Below, piece after piece: positions 1 through 10,065 of a DNA stretch of 64,000 nt. Under the pieces are notes generated by a model. The model had not been told where the DNA came from. It did not search any database and was given only the letters and a program-made list of their open reading frames with translations. The stretch's first letter is position 1; every line of letters starts with the position of its first letter. The position numbers were made by a program, and so were the translations under genes. This DNA is from Chloroflexota bacterium (GTDB taxonomy: Bacteria; Chloroflexota; Dehalococcoidia; Lucifugimonadales; JACPQL01): NCBI GenBank assembly GCA_016190445.1, contig JACPQL010000005.1, positions 30,733 through 94,732 of the forward strand. Direction: 5' to 3'.

Positions 1-3000
1 CCTCGTCCCCTGGCTCGTCCAGGGCACCGTTGTCATTGCTATCTCTAAAGACCTCCCACAGCCAACTGGTGGGGTGGCCCAGGGAGGTGTCCTCCAGCTC
101 CACTTCGTCCTCTGGAGCGTCGCCCCCGGTGGGGTCAACGGTGAAGCGCGCCGTGGGCGGCTGTATCACCTGCATGGTGGTCGTCGCGGTCTCGGTGCCT
201 CCCGTGCCCGACACCTTCACGGCGGCGTAGAAGGTGCCCAGCGCCCGGTAGGTGTAGGTGGGCGTGGCGTTGAGGTTGGAGCCCACAACCCGGAAGTGGC
301 AGGTGGCGGTAGTGGGGTCGGTGCACTCGAAGCTCCACTGGTACCGCAGGTTGGCCCCCTGGCTGCCGCTGGCGTCAAAGGCGACCTGGTAGTTGGGCTG
401 GATGCGCCACACGCCACCTTCGGGGGTCACGGAGGGGATGGTGCCGCTCACTGCCAGGACGGCGTTGACCACGTGGATGAACCCCTGGCGGGTGATGCTG
501 TCCGACCCGAAGGCGTTGGTGGAGGTGAGAGTCACGTCGAAGGCGCCGCCCTCCACGTACGTATGCGCCGGGTCCTCGTCGGGGCTGAAAGCGGCGCCGT
601 CGCCGAAGTCCCACTCCCACTGGGTGGGATCATTAAGCGAGCGGTCGTCGAACTGGACCGCATGAGGCGCCACCCCTCTCCGCGAGTAACCGGGGGCCAC
701 GGCGAAGCGCGCCTGGGGCGCCGCACCCACGAAGATGGCGCCCGCACGCTCCAGCGCCGCCGACCCTCCGGGGCCGGCGACCTCCAGTCTCACCGAGTAG
801 GTGCCGCCGGCCCGGAACCGATGGCTCGGGTCCTGTTCCGTGGACTCGTACACCACAGCCCCGGCCTCGTTCCTCACCCGCCAGGACCACTGGTCCACCG
901 TGCCACTGGAGCGGTCGGTAAAGTTGACCGGCGGCGTGCTGGTCTGGCCAGGGCCTATGGCAGTGGAGGTGGGCGCCACGTCGAAGTCCACGCTAATGGT
1001 CCGCACATACGCAGACCGGGTCAGCGGGTCCGAGGCCAGCTCGCGGCCCGCCACCGTGCGGAACACCCGAAGAGTCACGTCGAAGTCGTTGCCCTGGTTG
1101 AAGGTGAAGGTGGGATTCTGGAGAGTGCTGTTCTGTTCCACCGAGCCGGGCACCGTCCACAGCCAGCGAGTGGGCGAGCCCGTGGACCTGTCCTGGAAGG
1201 CCACCGTCAGCGGCCCCGGGCCGCCGAGGGAAGTGGGGGTCACGTTACCGGTGCGCGCGCCCACGGTGTCGAAGTCGGCCACGGGCCTGGCCTCCACCGT
1301 GACCAGGTTGGACAGCGTGAGTGGGTGGCTGCCCGCCGGGCCCGTGACCCGCAGTCTCACCGAGAAAACGCCCGCTATCGCGTAGGTAAAGGAGGGATTG
1401 GCCGCCGTGCTATCGAACGCGCCGTCGCCGTTGAAGTCCCACGCCCAGCCCGTGACGGTGCCCTGGGATGGGGCCGATGAGAAGTTCACCTGCTGGCCCT
1501 GGCCTATGGTGAAGGGCGTGGTGGTGCCGTTGGCGGTAAAGAGCGCCCGGATCACCCGTACATAGGCCTCCCTCTCGACAGAGTCAGAGCCGAAGGCGTT
1601 GCTCACCTCCAGGCGCACAGTGAAGTCGCCGCCCTCGTTGAAGACGAAAGTGGGGTTCTGGAGGGTGCTGGTCTGGGCCGCCGAGCCGGTCACCGTCCAT
1701 AGCCAGCTAGTGGGGCTGCCCATGGAGAGGTCAACGAGGCGCACGGGGGCGGGCCCGTTGGCGGGGGTCGCCGGGTCATTGGTGAAGTCGGCGATGGGCG
1801 CCTGGTTCACCGTCACCACGCCCGGCTTCGTCAGCTCCGCGATCCCCGCTGCCCCCGTGACCCGCATCGTCACGTTGTAGGTGCCACCGGCGGTGTAGCC
1901 GTTGGAGGGGTTGGGCCCGCTGGCGTCAAAGACCGGCGCCGTTGAGGTGTTCCGGTCGAAGTCCCAGGAGTAGGAGGCGATGGTCCCCCCGGCGTCACTG
2001 AAGAAGAGCACCGTGAATGTGGTGGTCTGGGCGGTGATGGTCCCCACCGCCGGGTCCGGCTGTGTGTGGAAGGCGGCCTTGATGGTGCGCACGAAGTTCG
2101 GCTTGGGCAACTCGTACGTGCCCGCAGGGCCAGTCACCTGGAGGGTCACGGCGAAGTCGCCGCCGTTGGGGAAGACCAGGCTGGATGTCGCCTCCGTGCT
2201 GGTCACGGTGGCCGCCCCTGGACTCGTCCACCTTCGCAGCGCAACCGTGCCCGACGTCCTATCGCGCAGCCCCACCGAAAGCGGCCCCGGGCCGTCGGGC
2301 GCGGGCGTCACGTTCCCCGTGGTGGGCGAGGTGGCCTCGAATAACAGCGATAGCGTCCGTATGTAGTCCGCCCTGGGCAGCGAGAAGGTGCCCGCGGGCC
2401 CCGTCACCCGCAAGGTCACATTGAAGTCGCTGCCAACGGAGATAAGGAAGCTGGGCGTCGAGGTGGTGCTGGTGCCCAACTGCACGCCTGTCAGCCTGTT
2501 CACCACCGTCCACAGGCGGCTCCCCACCGTGCCCTCGGTATTGTCGCGCAGCCCCACGGTGAGCGGACCCGGGCCGCCGTCGGCCACAGGCGTCACGTTG
2601 GCCGTCGTGGTGGTGGTGGGCTCAAAGGCCAGGCGCAGCGTGCGGATGAGGTTGAACTTGCTGATCGAGTAGCTCCCTGCCGGCCCAGTCACATCCAGAG
2701 CCACATCAAAGTCGCCGCCAGCGGCGACGGCGAAGATGGGGAATTCCTGAGTGCTGGTGGCCGTCACCTCGCCCGTCAGGGCGTTGATCACCCTCCACAG
2801 CCGTGCGGTCTCCGTTCCGCTCGTCCGGTCCCGTAGCCCGACGTCCAGCGGCCCTGGGCCGTCCGGCGCGGGCGTCACGTTGCCCGCGGTGGGCGTGGTG
2901 GCGTCGAAGCTAAGGAGCAAGGTCCGTATGAAGTTCGTCCTGGGCAACGAGAAAGTCCCCGCGGGCCCCGTCACCTGCAACGTCACGTTGAAGTCGCTGC

Positions 3001-6000
3001 CCACGGATATGAGGAAGCTGGGCGTGGAGATGGTGCTCCTCCCCACCTCCTGGCCCGTCAGCCTGTTCACCACCCTCCACTCACGCGACGTCTCCGTGCC
3101 CGACGTCCGGTCCGCGAGCCCCACCGTAAGGGGCCCTGAGCCATCGGGCAGCGGCGCCACGTTGGCGGTGGTGGTAGTGGTAGCGTCAAAGGCCAGGGAC
3201 AGCGTGCGGATGAAGTTATCCTTGGCCAGCGAGAAGGGGCCCGCGGGCCCCGTCACATCCAGGGTCACGTTGAAATCGCTGCCATCACCGATGACGAAGC
3301 TGGGAGTGGAACTGGTGCTGGTGGCCGCCACCTGGCCGGTGAGCCTGTTGACTACCGTCCACAGCCGTGAACTCTCGGTGCCCACCGTCCTGTCCCTCAG
3401 CCCCACCGTCAGCGGGCCTGGGCCGCCGTCGGCCACAGGCGTCACGTTGCCCGTGGTGAGTGTGGTGGCATCGAAGGCCAGGAGCAGAGTCCGCACATAG
3501 TTGATGCGTGTGACCGTCTTGGTGCCGGCGTCGTTGGTCACCCTGAACTGGATGCTCACGTCTCCGCCGGCGCTGAAGTTGAACTGCCCAGACCGCTGGG
3601 TGCTAGTGGACACTCCCTCCCCGCCGTCCGGCTGTCCGTTCCCGTTCTGATCCAAGAAGAACACCCAGTCCCAGGCCCTCGGATTGTCCAGGGTAAGGTC
3701 CTCAAACTGGATGGTCAGCGGAGCGCGCCCCTGGCGCGGCGTGGCACTGAAGTCCACCTTGGTGATGCGGAGCCGCCCGTCAAAGACGCTCCTGGGGATG
3801 ATGTCGCTCCCATCGGGATGGCGCATCACCAGTTGGGCGTCGTCAATGTCCAGAGCGGTCGCCGAGTCCTCCGCCCCGATGGCCTCAAGGACCAGTGAGG
3901 CCGCGCGAACGAGCCCCGTCAGCCCTCCCAGGTCGGCATCGGCCAGCAGCACCACACCCGGTGTGGAGGTGTCCGCCGTGTCCGGCATCCCAGCGACTCC
4001 CGGCTCCACGCGGAGGAGCCGCGCCACCGCGGGGTCATAGGTGATGCGCAAAGAATAGGACCCCAGGCCAGGGGCCAGCAGGTTGAGGAGCTCCACCGGC
4101 AAGGTGGTGATTGTGCCCTGGAAGACCACCGCCGTGCCAACTCGGGCGGTGGCCTGGAGCACCACCTCCACGGTTGCGGTGGCCGAGCGGGTCACGCCGG
4201 CGATGGTGGCCTGCGCCCGCACCACCCCCGCAAAGGTCCCCGGCGTGCTCCCTGCGGTGAACAGGCCCGTCGGACTTATGGAGCCCGCTGTCGCGTTCAG
4301 CACGCTCCAGGCGAAAGTGGCCGTTACCGGGTTCCCAAAGGCATCAAAGGAACTGGCCTGGAACTGTGCCGTGGTGTTGGTGGGCAGCACCACCGAGGTG
4401 GGCGTTATGGCCACCCTGTCCAGGGGACCGGGAAGGACGGTGACGCTGGCGGTGGCCGCCCGGGTGATGCTCTCCGCCGTGCCCTGCACTCTTACCACGT
4501 CGGGATAGTTCCCGGCCCGCGTTCCAGCGGTGAACAGGCCCGTCTGGTTGATGGTGCCTGCCAACGGGTCCAGCACACTCCAGGCAAAGGTGGCCGCCCT
4601 AAGGTTGCCAAAGACGTCAAAGGCTTGCGCCTGGAACTGCACCGTCTGCTGGACAGCCACGCTGGTTGACGTGGGGCTTATGGTGACGCGGTCCAGGGGC
4701 CCGGGCGTAACCGTCACGCTCGCATTCGCCGCCCGGGTGATGGCGCCGGAGGTCGCCTGCACCCGCACCACATTGGCAAAGGTCCCGGCCCGCGTCCCAG
4801 CCGTGAACAGTCCCGCCTGGGTTATGGTGCCCACAGTCGCGTCCAGCACGCTCCAGGCAAAGGTGTCACCCGTCCGGGAGTTCCCAAAGGCGTCAAAGAA
4901 GCCGACCTCGAACTGCGCTGTCCCCTGCACCGGCACGGTCGCCGCCGCGGGGGTTACCGCAACGCGATCCAGCGGCCCGGGCGTGACCGTCACGCTGGCA
5001 TTCGCCGTCTTGGTGATGCCACCGGCGGTGGCCTGTACCCTCACCACGTTGGGGAAGGCGCTGGCCTTGGTCCCAGCCGTGAAGAGGCCACTCTGATTGA
5101 TTGTGCCCGCCAGCGCGTCCAGCACGCTCCAGGCAAAGGTGGCCGTCCTAAGGTTGCCAAAGACGTCAAAGGCTTGCGCCTGGAACTGGGCCGTCTGCTG
5201 GACAGCCACGCTGGTTGACGTGGGGCTTATGGCGACATGGTCCAGCGGCCCGGGCGTCACCGTCACGTTGGCGTTCGCCGTCCTGGTGGTGCCATCAACC
5301 GCGGTGGCCTGTACCCTCACCACGTTGGGGAAGGCGCTGGCCTTGGTCCCAGCGGTGAAGAGGCCACTCTGATTGATTGTGCCCGCCAATGCGTCCAGCA
5401 CGCTCCAGGCAAAGGTGTCGCCCGTGCGAGGGTTCCCCAGAGCATCGAAGGAGGTGGCCTGGAACTGGACCGTCTGCTGGACGGGTACGCTGGGCGATGT
5501 GGGGGTTATGCTGACGCGGTCCAGGGGGCCCGGTGTGACCGTCACACTGGCCGTCGCCGTCCGGGTGATGGCTCCGGAGGTCGCCTGCACGCGGACCACG
5601 CCCGCAAAGGTCCCCGGCGTGCTCCCTGCAGTGAACAGGCCCGCCTGGTTTATGGAGCCCGCCGTCGGATTCAGCACGCTCCAGGTGAAGGTGTCGCCCG
5701 TGCGGGGGTTGCCCTGGGCGTCAAAGGATGTGGCCTGGAACTGGACCGCCTGCTGGACCGCAATGGTGGCAGCCGAGGGGCTGATGGTGACGTGGTCCAG
5801 GGGGCCCGTCTCGATCACTCGAGGGGTACGCTGGACCTGCCAGCTTGCGCAGCCATTTGTGGTGCGCAGGATGCCAGCACGCGCCGTCACCAGCCACCCG
5901 GTGGATGGGTCCACAAGATGGATACCGGTGGGCTGCCTTCCATCCAGGCCCAGGGAGAGAGCCGCCCACAACGCACCACCATCGCCGGTGCGCAGCGCCT

Positions 6001-6961
6001 TGTCCACGACCTCGGCGACACAACCGACGGAAGCGTCGGCGAAGGAGACCGAGACCAGGTCCGAGGCGACCCCGCTGCTCTGCGCAACCCAGGTGGCGCC
6101 CCCGTTGCTCGTGCGCAGAATGACCCCACCCGCACCCACCGCCCAGCCATCGGAGGCGTTGGCAAAGTCCACCGACGCCAGGTTCGCCGCCGTCCCGCTG
6201 CTCTGCGCAACCCAGGTAGCGCCCCCATTGCTCGTGCGCAAGATGGCCCCGCCGGCACCCACCACCCAGCCATCGGAGGCGTCCGCAAAGTCCACCGACG
6301 CCAGGTTCGCCACCGTCCCACTGCTCTGCGCAACCCAGGTGACGCCCCCGTTGCTCGTGCGCAGGATGGCCCCGCCGGCACCCACCACCCAGCCGTCCGA
6401 GGCGTTGGCAAAGTGCACCGATGCCAGGTTCGCCGCCGTCCCACTGCTCTGCGCAACCCAGGTGACGCCCCCGTTGCTCGTGTGCAGGATGGCCCCACCG
6501 GCACCCACAGCCCAACCATCGGAGGGGCTGGCAAAGTGTACCGACGTCAGGTTCGCTGTGACCCCTGGCACCTCAGTCCACGTGACCCCGCCGTCGCTGG
6601 TGCGCAGGATGACAGCATTGCCCACCGACCAGCCGACCGAGGGATCAACAAAGTGGACCGAGGCCAGACCTCCCACCTGGATGGCAGCAGCGGGCGCTGG
6701 AGAAACGGTAGCGACCATCTGGCCTGAGAGTATGCCGACCGGGCCAGTGGACTCGCCCGCAGGCGCCTGGCCAAGAGCGGTAAGCGGAAAAGCACCCTGG
6801 GAGGAACTTTCTAGAAAATGGTGCGCTCCGGTGCCAGGACCGGGGGCACCTACAGCTTCCGTGCCTTCACTGGCAACCGACAGGGCAACGAGGAAAACCG
6901 TGGCCAAAAAGCCAAAGGCTGCAGTGAACAGCCAACCTCTTAGCCCAGTCTCACGGTGCAA
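1..6961 (-). CDS. Giant secreted multidomain repeat protein, 3' end truncated by window edge: signal peptide, YCF48/BNR-like propeller repeats, Big/Ig-like repeats, cohesin-like domain, PKD-like repeats
   Basis: Manual translation of the minus strand: ...GWLFTAAFGFLATVFLVALSVAS (signal), GGAILRTSNGGVTWVAQSSGTAANLASVHFANASDGWVVGA repeats, GPLDRVSITPTSPSVPVQQTVQFQATSFDALGNPRTGDTFAWSVLDA repeats, PTQWEWDFGDG (PKD). Open to base 1. Probable TTG start at 6961 with GGAGAA upstream; start uncertain. Absent from ORF track because it has no stop inside the window. Confidence 0.85.
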   Translation of the reverse strand, partial: MHRETGLRGWLFTAAFGFLATVFLVALSVASEGTEAVGAPGPGTGAHHFLESSSQGAFPLTALGQAPAGESTGPVGILSGQMVATVSPAPAAAIQVGGLASVHFVDPSVGWSVGNAVILRTSDGGVTWTEVPGVTANLTSVHFASPSDGWAVGAGGAILHTSNGGVTWVAQSSGTAANLASVHFANASDGWVVGAGGAILRTSNGGVTWVAQSSGTVANLASVDFADASDGWVVGAGGAILRTSNGGATWVAQSSGTAANLASVDFANASDGWAVGAGGVILRTSNGGATWVAQSSGVASDLVSVSFADASVGCVAEVVDKALRTGDGGALWAALSLGLDGRQPTGIHLVDPSTGWLVTARAGILRTTNGCASWQVQRTPRVIETGPLDHVTISPSAATIAVQQAVQFQATSFDAQGNPRTGDTFTWSVLNPTAGSINQAGLFTAGSTPGTFAGVVRVQATSGAITRTATASVTVTPGPLDRVSITPTSPSVPVQQTVQFQATSFDALGNPRTGDTFAWSVLDALAGTINQSGLFTAGTKASAFPNVVRVQATAVDGTTRTANANVTVTPGPLDHVAISPTSTSVAVQQTAQFQAQAFDVFGNLRTATFAWSVLDALAGTINQSGLFTAGTKASAFPNVVRVQATAGGITKTANASVTVTPGPLDRVAVTPAAATVPVQGTAQFEVGFFDAFGNSRTGDTFAWSVLDATVGTITQAGLFTAGTRAGTFANVVRVQATSGAITRAANASVTVTPGPLDRVTISPTSTSVAVQQTVQFQAQAFDVFGNLRAATFAWSVLDPLAGTINQTGLFTAGTRAGNYPDVVRVQGTAESITRAATASVTVLPGPLDRVAITPTSVVLPTNTTAQFQASSFDAFGNPVTATFAWSVLNATAGSISPTGLFTAGSTPGTFAGVVRAQATIAGVTRSATATVEVVLQATARVGTAVVFQGTITTLPVELLNLLAPGLGSYSLRITYDPAVARLLRVEPGVAGMPDTADTSTPGVVLLADADLGGLTGLVRAASLVLEAIGAEDSATALDIDDAQLVMRHPDGSDIIPRSVFDGRLRITKVDFSATPRQGRAPLTIQFEDLTLDNPRAWDWVFFLDQNGNGQPDGGEGVSTSTQRSGQFNFSAGGDVSIQFRVTNDAGTKTVTRINYVRTLLLAFDATTLTTGNVTPVADGGPGPLTVGLRDRTVGTESSRLWTVVNRLTGQVAATSTSSTPSFVIGDGSDFNVTLDVTGPAGPFSLAKDNFIRTLSLAFDATTTTTANVAPLPDGSGPLTVGLADRTSGTETSREWRVVNRLTGQEVGRSTISTPSFLISVGSDFNVTLQVTGPAGTFSLPRTNFIRTLLLSFDATTPTAGNVTPAPDGPGPLDVGLRDRTSGTETARLWRVINALTGEVTATSTQEFPIFAVAAGGDFDVALDVTGPAGSYSISKFNLIRTLRLAFEPTTTTTANVTPVADGGPGPLTVGLRDNTEGTVGSRLWTVVNRLTGVQLGTSTTSTPSFLISVGSDFNVTLRVTGPAGTFSLPRADYIRTLSLLFEATSPTTGNVTPAPDGPGPLSVGLRDRTSGTVALRRWTSPGAATVTSTEATSSLVFPNGGDFAVTLQVTGPAGTYELPKPNFVRTIKAAFHTQPDPAVGTITAQTTTFTVLFFSDAGGTIASYSWDFDRNTSTAPVFDASGPNPSNGYTAGGTYNVTMRVTGAAGIAELTKPGVVTVNQAPIADFTNDPATPANGPAPVRLVDLSMGSPTSWLWTVTGSAAQTSTLQNPTFVFNEGGDFTVRLEVSNAFGSDSVEREAYVRVIRALFTANGTTTPFTIGQGQQVNFSSAPSQGTVTGWAWDFNGDGAFDSTAANPSFTYAIAGVFSVRLRVTGPAGSHPLTLSNLVTVEARPVADFDTVGARTGNVTPTSLGGPGPLTVAFQDRSTGSPTRWLWTVPGSVEQNSTLQNPTFTFNQGNDFDVTLRVFRTVAGRELASDPLTRSAYVRTISVDFDVAPTSTAIGPGQTSTPPVNFTDRSSGTVDQWSWRVRNEAGAVVYESTEQDPSHRFRAGGTYSVRLEVAGPGGSAALERAGAIFVGAAPQARFAVAPGYSRRGVAPHAVQFDDRSLNDPTQWEWDFGDGAAFSPDEDPAHTYVEGGAFDVTLTSTNAFGSDSITRQGFIHVVNAVLAVSGTIPSVTPEGGVWRIQPNYQVAFDASGSQGANLRYQWSFECTDPTTATCHFRVVGSNLNATPTYTYRALGTFYAAVKVSGTGGTETATTTMQVIQPPTARFTVDPTGGDAPEDEVELEDTSLGHPTSWLWEVFRDSNDNGALDEPGDE
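2040..3510 (-). repeat. Tandem ~290-bp PKD-like repeats
   Basis: Recurring translated motif STPSFLISVGSDFNVTLxVTGPAGTFSLPxxNFIRTLxLAFDATT. Confidence 0.8.
4100..5820 (-). repeat. About six ~272-276 bp tandem Ig-like (Big) domain repeats
   Basis: The motif gtccagcac[ga]ctccaggcaaaggtg recurs near 4296, 4568, 4844, 5118, 5394 and 5669; 5037-5110 and 5313-5386 are almost identical. Confidence 0.85.
6020..6560 (-). repeat. Four to five near-identical 123-bp (41 aa) tandem repeats encoding YCF48/BNR-like propeller units
   Basis: The motif ctctgcgcaacccag recurs at 6078, 6201, 6324 and 6447, an exact 123-bp period. Confidence 0.9.
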
Positions 6962-7515
6962 GTCACACTTCTCCGGGACAGACCCTTGACGTGTGCCGGC
7001 CCCCTAGCATCCTGCTGCCCTTCTACCCTCCCCCTCTCCCCATCTATCTACAGACCCTGGAAACTGGGTCCCTCAGCGGTGGCCACCCCCTATGAGGCGG
7101 AACAAGCTGGCAAGAATGCCGCCCCCACCGCTCAGACCTGCATATGTCTCTATCGGTAACGCCAGCCCGCTGGCACCGTCACAAGCCCCACCAGCAGCCG
7201 TCCCAGCCGGGAACCTGGTCGTTATTAGAGCGGGACGCCGTAAGTTACCAGTACGGGCACACCACCAACTCCACACCAGCCCCCAGAGCCGCGATCCTTC
7301 TTGCCTTGCACCGGAAACGGCGCGTCCGGCGCCCCTCGGCTAGCCGTTTCCCCCTTTCCAGCGGTGCGGGAGTATAGCATGGGGTATACCTAGCGTCAAC
7401 CCTGAAGGCGACACACGCCAGAATGCGATGCACTTGGCGCAGGCCTTTGGGGACAATCCGGCCACGCTGCCCCGCCCGACTCTTGGCAAGCGCCTTCCAC
7501 CATTACAAAAGGGAC

Positions 7516-7540
7516 GCGGCGGCCAACCCGTGGCCGCCGC
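7516..7540 (-). terminator. Rho-independent-like terminator after acyl-CoA dehydrogenase gene
   Basis: GCGGCGGCC-AACCCGT-GGCCGCCGC hairpin; on the minus strand followed by GTCCCTTTTGTAA. Confidence 0.6.
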
Positions 7541-7567
7541 GCAGAGGTCGCAAGTCCAGCCTTGGTA

Positions 7568-8701
7568 CTAGCGAAGAGCCAACTCCGCAACCTTCTCGGC
7601 ACAGTAGTCCACGTCACCAAATGTGACCTCGTAAGCTTTGTTGCGCCGGGTGTAGAGCTGAAGGTCGTACTCGGTAGTGAAGCCAATAGCACCGTGGCTC
7701 TGGTGCGACAGCACTGTGATACGCTGGGAGGCCGCACTCACAAACGCCTTGGCCAGGACCACCTCCCGCTCTGCCGTTAGCCCCTCAGCTATCCGCCAGG
7801 CAGCCGAGTAGGTGATGTGACGGGCACCCTCCACGTCCCTGGCCATGTTGGCGCAGTGGTGCTGGAGGGCCTGGAAGGAGCCTATGGGGCGCCCGAAGGC
7901 GATACGGTTCTTCAGGTACTCCACGGTTATGTCCAGGGCCGCCTGGATGCCGCCCAGGATCAGGGCGGAGGAGGCCGTCGCACCCAGGAGCAGCACCCGG
8001 TCCACTATCTTGCCCCCCTGGCCCACACCACCCAGAAGCCCCTCAGGACCCACGTAGACGTTCTTGAAGACCACCTCGTACTGGCGGTCCCACGCTATGG
8101 AGCGCAGCGGAGTCATGGTGATGCCCCGTGCCTTGGCAGGTACCACTAACCAGGTGACCCCCACGCCCGGGTCTCTCCCTGCCCCAGTGCGCGCCGCCAC
8201 AACGAAGTAGTCCGCCGAGTTGGCGTAGGGCACCAGAATCTTGGTCCCGTTCAGGTCGAAGCCGGCACCAGCCTGGGTGGCCCGCATCTCGACGCCGGCT
8301 GCATCGTACCTGCCGTTGGGCTCGGTAAGCGCCAGCGACATAATGCGCTGCCCGCTGGCGATCTTGGGCAGGTGCTCCTGCTTCAGCCCCTCCGAACCGA
8401 ACTCCAGGATAGGTATGCCACACAGCCCCACCGTGCTCAGGTAGGGACCGGGCAAACACGCCTTCGCCACCTCCTCCAGGAGCGCACAAAGCGTCACGAA
8501 GTCCTGGCCGTCGCCGCCGTACTTCTCGGGGAAGGGGAGCCGCAGCCAACCCACATCAGCAATCTTCTGCCAGAGCTCGGTAGTGAAGCCCTTCTCGTCC
8601 TTCTCCATGGCCCGGACATAACTCTTGGGGCACTCCCGCGCCAGGAATTCCTTGGCGCTGCTCTGGACCATCTTTTGCACTTCATTCAGGCCGAAGTCCA
8701 T
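7568..8701 (-). CDS. Acyl-CoA dehydrogenase family protein
   Basis: 377 aa; MDFGLNEVQKMVQSSAKEFLARECP, LALTEPNGRYDA, GAIGFTTEYDLQLYTRRNKAYEVTFGDVDYCAEKVA typical of the ACAD superfamily. Confidence 0.93.
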   Translation of the reverse strand: MDFGLNEVQKMVQSSAKEFLARECPKSYVRAMEKDEKGFTTELWQKIADVGWLRLPFPEKYGGDGQDFVTLCALLEEVAKACLPGPYLSTVGLCGIPILEFGSEGLKQEHLPKIASGQRIMSLALTEPNGRYDAAGVEMRATQAGAGFDLNGTKILVPYANSADYFVVAARTGAGRDPGVGVTWLVVPAKARGITMTPLRSIAWDRQYEVVFKNVYVGPEGLLGGVGQGGKIVDRVLLLGATASSALILGGIQAALDITVEYLKNRIAFGRPIGSFQALQHHCANMARDVEGARHITYSAAWRIAEGLTAEREVVLAKAFVSAASQRITVLSHQSHGAIGFTTEYDLQLYTRRNKAYEVTFGDVDYCAEKVAELALR

Positions 8702-8735
8702 CTTAGCCTCCCGTTAGAGAGATGGTGTGGCTGAC

Positions 8736-9914
8736 CTAGCCCCTGGGCAGCCCAAGACCCCTCATGGCGATGACGTTCCGGTTGACCTCAGAGGTGCCGC
8801 CCCCCACGGTGCGGCCAAAGTTGTCCAGATAGCCGTTCTCTATCCTTCCCCGCAGGGGCGCCCACTTGGACCCAGGCTCAAGCTGCGCCAGCGGCCCCAG
8901 CATCCTCAGGCCCAGCCGGTACGTCCGCTGAAGTAGCTCGGGCCCGAAGATCTTACAGATGGAGGCCTCCTTGTTCGGGACCTGCCCCTGGCTCTGAAGC
9001 GAGGCGATGTTGTAGCAGACCCAGCGCAGCGCCTCCGTCTCAATGTAGCAGTCCACCAGCTCCCGCTTTATGCCTGGCCGGTCCAGCACCGTCCCGCCAT
9101 CGTACCGAGTCTCCCTACCGTACTTCACCAGCATGTCTACGAGACGCTTCTGTCTCCCGTAGCGCTCCACCCCGGAGCGCTCGAAGTCCAGGAGGGCAGC
9201 CCCCACGTACCAGCCCATGTCCTTCTCGCCCACGATGTTGGCCTTGGGCAATCGCACGTCGTCAAAGGTTACCAGGGCGCGGGACTTGCCCCACATCATG
9301 GGGACCTTGGTGACCGTGATCCCCTGCGTCTTCATGTCCAGCAGGAAGAAGGAGATGCCCCGGTGCTTGCGCACCTCCGTGTTGGTGCGGGCCAGAAGGA
9401 ACATCATGTCGGCGTTCCCGTGGGCCCCGTTCCAAATCTTAGAGCCGTTGATCACGAAGTCGTCGCCGTCCTCCACCGCCCTCGTCTCCAGGCTGGCCAG
9501 GTCCGAGCCGTGCCCAGGCTCCGAGTACCCCTGCGCCCACACCCAGCGCGCCTCTGAGATGCCGGTGAGCCAGTGCTTCTTCTGCTCCTCCGTGCCGTGC
9601 ATTATGATGATGGGGCCCACCTGGTTGACGGAGTTGTCCGCCCCGGGTGCACCCCAATAAGAGCCGACCTCCCTGAAGACCAGTTGCCTCATGGGGGAAG
9701 CAGCCTGCCCGCCGTACTCCTTGGGCCAGGCCATGGTCAACCAACCCTGGCGGGCCAGCCTCCTACGGAAGTCCCGTGCGAAGGCCGCCCCCTCGGGCTC
9801 CTCGAAGTCAACCAACCCCTCCCTCTCCTCCCAGTCCGAGGGAAGCTCCTTGCGCAGAAACCCCTCCACCTCTTTGCGAAACGCCTCCTCTTCTGGCGCG
9901 AAGCGAAAGTCCAT
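8736..9914 (-). CDS. Acyl-CoA dehydrogenase family protein
   Basis: 392 aa; WLTMAWPKEYGGQ, WAQGYSEPGHGSDLASLETRA, GGGTSEVNRNVIAMRGLGLPRG. Confidence 0.94.
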   Translation of the reverse strand: MDFRFAPEEEAFRKEVEGFLRKELPSDWEEREGLVDFEEPEGAAFARDFRRRLARQGWLTMAWPKEYGGQAASPMRQLVFREVGSYWGAPGADNSVNQVGPIIIMHGTEEQKKHWLTGISEARWVWAQGYSEPGHGSDLASLETRAVEDGDDFVINGSKIWNGAHGNADMMFLLARTNTEVRKHRGISFFLLDMKTQGITVTKVPMMWGKSRALVTFDDVRLPKANIVGEKDMGWYVGAALLDFERSGVERYGRQKRLVDMLVKYGRETRYDGGTVLDRPGIKRELVDCYIETEALRWVCYNIASLQSQGQVPNKEASICKIFGPELLQRTYRLGLRMLGPLAQLEPGSKWAPLRGRIENGYLDNFGRTVGGGTSEVNRNVIAMRGLGLPRG

Positions 9915-10035
9915 CTGGCTCCCTCCTTACTACTTCCCTCTTGTACCCGTGCCCATCCTGGGCGGATGGTACTATACGCGGGGCCCACGGTGGCGTCAAG
10001 GCAACTCCACCGCCTCTGGGGATGCATCCTACAGG

Positions 10036-10062
10036 CCGTTGCAAAACGGGGTTTTGCAACGG
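10036..10062. repeat. Perfect 12-bp-arm palindrome CCGTTGCAAAAC-GGG-GTTTTGCAACGG just after a stop codon
   Basis: Direct inspection; same arms at 63900-63926. Confidence 0.85.
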
Positions 10063-10065
10063 TTT

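Noticed and set aside
6020-6560. CRISPR array
   Set aside because: The 123-bp repeats are contiguous, in-frame protein-coding units without variable spacers, and no cas genes are present.
74-6989. Long + strand ORFs (468, 496, 538 aa etc.) over the left 7 kb
   Set aside because: Low-complexity translations antisense to a clear YCF48/Big/PKD-encoding minus frame; a high-GC artefact.
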